Source: Halorussus gelatinilyticus
GTDB taxonomy: Archaea; Halobacteriota; Halobacteria; Halobacteriales; Haladaptataceae
Assembly: GCF_023238445.1 (NCBI RefSeq)
Contig: NZ_CP096658.1
Span: 2,480,001 to 2,544,000, forward strand
Length of the DNA stretch: 64,000 nucleotides
Direction: 5' to 3'
Shown here: piece after piece, positions 61,092 to 64,000 of the stretch
Numbering within the stretch: the first letter of the stretch is position 1
Layout: each line of letters opens with the position of its first letter
Program-made: the position numbers and the translations under genes
Notes under the pieces: model-generated
What the model was told of the DNA's origin: nothing
The model's input: only the letters and a program-made list of their open reading frames with translations
Database searches by the model: none

Positions 61092-62132
61092 CTATCCGTG
61101 CCACTCCAGCACGGTCGCGGCCCACGTGTAGCCCGTCCCCGCGGCGAGGAAGCAGACCACGTCGCCGCGCTCGACCAGTCCGCGCGCCAAGCCCTCGTCC
61201 AGTGCGAGAATCTGGTCCACGCTCTGGACGTGGCCGTACTCGTCGAGGTAGTAGTCCGCGGCGTCGAGTTTGCTCGTCAGGATGTCGTGGAACGACCGCT
61301 TCATGTGGGTCAGCGCCACGAAGTCGAGGTCGTCGCGGTCGTAGCCCGACCGGTGCAAGGCGTCGTCGGCGACCCGCTCGAAGTTCGGGAGGCTGGCGTC
61401 GGCCAGTCGCTCCTTCATGCCGTCGGGGTCGGGCACGTCGAGGGTGTGCAGGCCCTGCTCGACCGTGGTGTGGCTCGGCGGATTGCGGGACCCGCCCGCG
61501 GGCATGACGACGTCCTCCGAGAAACTGCCGTCCGTGACGGCGGCGCTCTCGCGGACGGTGGCCCGCGTGCGCGACTCGTCCGGATTCGCTTCCAGCACCA
61601 TCGCGCAGGCTCCGCTCCCGAAGTTGAACATGAACGACGAGTCCTCGTTCTCGTAGTCCACGAGGTCCTCCTCGCGGCTCGCCGAGACCAGCAGTGCGGT
61701 CTCGGGCGCGTCGGCCAGCAGTTGGGACTTGGCCTGTCTGATGGCGAGGGGCGCGCCCGCACAGAGCGCGTAGCTCTCGACCGCGAAGGCCTCGTCGGCA
61801 CCCAACCGCTCGGCGACGTTCGCCGCGGCGCTCCAGACCACGAAGTCCTTGAACTCCGACCCGTGGTAGAGGACCACATCGACCGCTTCGGGGTCTATTT
61901 CCGCGTCCGCGAGCGCGTCCTCGGCGGCTTTCACGCACATGTCCGTGGCGTGGTCGTCGTCGGCCGGGCAGACCCGCTTCTCGCGGACGCCCATCTTCTC
62001 GACCACGACCTCCTCGGGGATGCCGCTCTGGGCGGCTATCTCCTCGCCGGTGACGACCTCCTCGGGAACGTAGGTGCCGTAGCCGGTCAGCCCGACCGTG
62101 GCGCTCTCCTCGCTCGTTCGTCCCTCGCTCAT
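61092..62132 (-). CDS. KAS III-like condensing enzyme / HMG-CoA-synthase fold protein
   Basis: This 346-residue thiolase-fold protein is of the FabH type. The nucleophile Cys124 sits in 'VESYALCAGAPLAIRQ', and the His276 region 'VALTHMKRSFHD' takes the place of FabH's first His. The position of the FabH Asn ('YGN') is instead His301 in 'YGHVQS', so the expected Cys-His-Asn triad is Cys-His-His. The C-terminal 'FLAAGTGYTWAATVLEWHG' is the usual FabH end. It overlaps the Liv permease upstream by four bases, so it is probably translated with the transport operon. Substrate unknown. Confidence 0.88.
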   Translation of the reverse strand: MSEGRTSEESATVGLTGYGTYVPEEVVTGEEIAAQSGIPEEVVVEKMGVREKRVCPADDDHATDMCVKAAEDALADAEIDPEAVDVVLYHGSEFKDFVVWSAAANVAERLGADEAFAVESYALCAGAPLAIRQAKSQLLADAPETALLVSASREEDLVDYENEDSSFMFNFGSGACAMVLEANPDESRTRATVRESAAVTDGSFSEDVVMPAGGSRNPPSHTTVEQGLHTLDVPDPDGMKERLADASLPNFERVADDALHRSGYDRDDLDFVALTHMKRSFHDILTSKLDAADYYLDEYGHVQSVDQILALDEGLARGLVERGDVVCFLAAGTGYTWAATVLEWHG

Positions 62133-63451
62133 TTCCCGTCACCTCGGAGTCGCGCCGCGACCTGCTTGCCGACCGGGCCGCCGAGGCGGTCCCGGACGGT
62201 GCCGAGCAGACCGTTGGGAACGAACAGGACGAACAGGACGAAGACGACGCCGATGTAGAGTTCGGCGTGGCCGTTCAGGAACGTGTCGATGGCCCGTCCG
62301 ACCGTCAGTCCGTTCCAGAGTTCCGTCGTCATCGTCGCCTCGCCGAGATGTTCGCGGAGATAGGGCAGGAGTCCGCCGCCCTCGCCGGTCTTCGAGAGGA
62401 ACTCGGTGACGCTCTCGTCGAACAGCCAGCCGTAGAGCGGGCCGGCCAGCGTGCCGAACCCGCCGATGATGGACGCCAGCAGTGCGTCGCCGGTCACGAG
62501 GAAGTAGAAGGTGCTCTCGGGCGAGACCGACCGCTGGAAGCCGGCGAACAGGCCGCCGGCCACCGCGGCGAAGAACGCCGAGACCGCGAACGCGCCGAGT
62601 TTGTACCAGAAGGTGTCGTAGCCCACGGCCTCGGCGCGCTCCTCGTTCTCGCGGATGGCGACCAGCACGCGGCCGAACGGCGAGTGGATGATGCGCTGCA
62701 TGGCGAAGTAACAGACCAGCACGACGAGACCGATCATGTAGTAGGACACCTCGGTCGTCCCGAAGTTCAGGAAGCCGAGGAAGCCCTCCACGCTGTCGCC
62801 CGCGAGTTGCCCGATGGCGAGGTTCAGCGAGTCCACGCCGGGCACGCCGACGCTGAACGGGTCGGTGCGTTCGAGGACCGCGGGACCGTCACGCGGGTTC
62901 GAGGCGGCGTAGTCCCAGCCGCGGACGAACACGTACAGCACCTGCGAGAAGCCCAGCGTAATCATGGCGAAGTAGACTCCCGAGAGTCGGAACGACACCG
63001 CGCCGATGAGCAACGCGAGGACGACCGCGACGAGTCCAGCCAGCACGAGCAGGACGACGAACGACGTGCTCGTGGCGACGAACGGTATCTTCCCGTTCGA
63101 CGCGAGGACGACGAAGTACGCCCCCGCGCCGTAGAAGGCCGCGTGGCCGAACGAGAGGTAGCCCGTGTAGCCGCTGATGAAGTCGAACGACATGGCGAAC
63201 AGCCCGAAGTAGAGGACCGCTATCATCGTCTCCACGTCGGGCAGGAGGGTCACCATCTCGGAACTCAGCGGCGAGTTGACGAGCGCCGAATAGACGGCCG
63301 GGTAGGCCGCGAGCAAGGCGATGACCACGAGGTGTGCGGTCTGCTCGCGGGCGTAGCGCACGGGCCACGACGCCGCGGATTCGGTCTCGGGTTCGGGGTC
63401 GGTCTCCGCCGCGGTCGCGTCCGCGTCGGAGTCGGCGGTTTCTGCGCTAAT
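62129..63451 (-). CDS. livM: Branched-chain amino acid ABC transporter permease LivM, possible AUU start
   Basis: This 440-codon gene codes for a permease with about ten hydrophobic segments and the family markers 'FDFISGYTGYLSFGHAAFYGAGAYF', 'SFRLSGVYFAMITLGFSQVLY', 'RIIHSPFGRVLVAIRENEERAEAVGYD' and 'GGFGTLAGPLYG'. The in-frame acidic N-terminal extension (ISAETADSDADATA..., about 30 residues) has no ATG or GTG. It begins with ATT at 63449-63451, overlapping the livH stop (ATTAG), eight bases after a GGAGGT Shine-Dalgarno sequence (63460-63465). The conservative alternative start is GTG at 63361. Transports leucine-type amino acids, urea or short acyl compounds. Confidence 0.93.
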   Translation of the reverse strand: MSAETADSDADATAAETDPEPETESAASWPVRYAREQTAHLVVIALLAAYPAVYSALVNSPLSSEMVTLLPDVETMIAVLYFGLFAMSFDFISGYTGYLSFGHAAFYGAGAYFVVLASNGKIPFVATSTSFVVLLVLAGLVAVVLALLIGAVSFRLSGVYFAMITLGFSQVLYVFVRGWDYAASNPRDGPAVLERTDPFSVGVPGVDSLNLAIGQLAGDSVEGFLGFLNFGTTEVSYYMIGLVVLVCYFAMQRIIHSPFGRVLVAIRENEERAEAVGYDTFWYKLGAFAVSAFFAAVAGGLFAGFQRSVSPESTFYFLVTGDALLASIIGGFGTLAGPLYGWLFDESVTEFLSKTGEGGGLLPYLREHLGEATMTTELWNGLTVGRAIDTFLNGHAELYIGVVFVLFVLFVPNGLLGTVRDRLGGPVGKQVAARLRGDGK

Positions 63452-64000
63452 GGCCGCCCACCTCCTCGACGCCGAACAGCCCCTGCGGGCGCAGGACGAG
63501 CATCACCACGAGGATGAGGAAGATGGTCATCTCGGGCAGGCCCGCGAAGTCGATCTCGTTGACGAACCACCACGTCATCGTGGCGTCGGTCATTCCGACG
63601 ATGACCGCCGCGACGACGGTGCCCCGGAAGGTGCCGAGACCGCCGATGATGACGACCACGAACGCCGGGAGCAGGGTGTCCGCGGCGAGGGGAACGCTGG
63701 CACCCCACGCGGGGTCCCACATCAACAGCGTCCCGGCCGCGCCCGCCACGCCCGCACCCAAGGCGAAGACGACGGTGAACACCCGGCGCACGTCGATGCC
63801 CAGCGCCTCGGTCATCTCCGCGTCCTCGCTCCCGGCCCGGATTATCATGCCGTACCGCGTCCGGGTGAGGAACGCCCAGAGGCCCGCGACGGTCGCGGTC
63901 CCGAAGGCGATTTCGAACAGCGAGAGGCCGCTGACCGAGACGATGCCCAAATCGACCGACGCGGCGAGCGCACTCGGTTTCGTCCCGAGCGCGGACTGCC
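63447..64000 (-). CDS. livH: Branched-chain amino acid ABC transporter permease LivH, cut by window edge
   Basis: The carboxyl 184 codons of a LivH-type permease. Visible: 'LTRTRYGMIIRAGSEDAEMTEALGIDVRRVFTVVFALGAGVAGAAGTLLM', 'LLPAFVVVIIGGLGTFRGTVVAAVIVGMTD' and 'FLILVVMLVLRPQGLFGVEEVGGH', the typical LivH ending. The gene start lies right of the window. The stop is overlapped by the presumed livM AUU start. It is followed by livM and the KAS-III-like gene. Confidence 0.93.
   Translation of the reverse strand, partial: QSALGTKPSALAASVDLGIVSVSGLSLFEIAFGTATVAGLWAFLTRTRYGMIIRAGSEDAEMTEALGIDVRRVFTVVFALGAGVAGAAGTLLMWDPAWGASVPLAADTLLPAFVVVIIGGLGTFRGTVVAAVIVGMTDATMTWWFVNEIDFAGLPEMTIFLILVVMLVLRPQGLFGVEEVGGH
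63449..63465 (-). promoter_or_regulatory. Shine-Dalgarno and non-canonical AUU start at the livH/livM junction
   Basis: On the minus strand, GGAGGT (63465-63460) precedes ATT (63451-63449) by eight bases; the last base of ATT is the first base after livH's codon for His... TAG overlap. No ATG, GTG or TTG occurs in the livM frame within the next 30 codons until GTG at 63361, while the codons between read as an acidic haloarchaeal-type sequence. Re-initiation at ATT is therefore the best explanation. Confidence 0.45.

Overview
The window is chromosomal DNA from a halophilic archaeon (class Halobacteria). Most proteins are acidic and coding DNA is GC-rich. Many genes have a TATA-like box about 27-29 bases upstream of the first codon (leaderless style). 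Archaeal markers include glycerol-1-phosphate dehydrogenase, SRP19, Gar1, FEN-1, Mre11-Rad50, a presenilin-type protease, a PGF-CTERM surface protein, Tat-exported lipoproteins and the bacterioruberin genes crtD-lyeJ-cruF. The genus cannot be fixed from the sequence alone.

Layout. 1-8.4 kb is a replication and repair neighbourhood: the start of PolB, four small uncharacterised genes, rad50-mre11 and FEN-1. 8.4-18.2 kb mixes an SdpI-like membrane protein, a methyltransferase, a GNAT enzyme, a FAD/Rieske oxidoreductase, an MFS transporter, an ornithine-cyclodeaminase-family enzyme and the presenilin homologue. 18.2-22.9 kb holds gar1-SRP19 and a divergent cobalamin/iron-type ABC importer (btuF / btuC-btuD) with an odd spacer. 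22.9-26.1 kb is accessory: an HxlR regulator facing a Cys-rich membrane protein, a Tat lipoprotein, a 19-bp-arm palindrome and a methyltransferase. 26.2-29.6 kb makes C50 carotenoid. 29.7-36.1 kb carries a SHOCT protein, the FolC-FolP fusion, a kinase with a DNA-binding-like N-terminus and a membrane-tethered glycosyltransferase. 36.3-45.6 kb is a cell-surface region: two paralogous membrane winged-helix regulators, an FG-GAP propeller protein, an S9 peptidase and a three-gene Tat surface cluster whose last gene looks frameshifted. 45.6-53.2 kb holds an ABC-2 exporter, Nudix, DoxX, G1P dehydrogenase, an epimerase and a GNAT/zinc-ribbon fusion. 53.4-64 kb holds glutamate synthase, an aminoglycoside-phosphotransferase-fold kinase, an MFS transporter, a tiny zinc finger and the end of a branched-chain amino-acid (Liv) permease operon that runs into a KAS-III-like enzyme.

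Functional links. PolB, Mre11-Rad50 and FEN-1 act on DNA ends and flaps. btuF and btuC share a promoter region with back-to-back TATA boxes. crtD, lyeJ and cruF are translationally coupled. The most unusual parts are the paired regulator and surface-protein loci at 36-45 kb, the likely AUU start of livM, the His-for-Asn change in the KAS-III-like enzyme, and several long perfect inverted repeats between genes.
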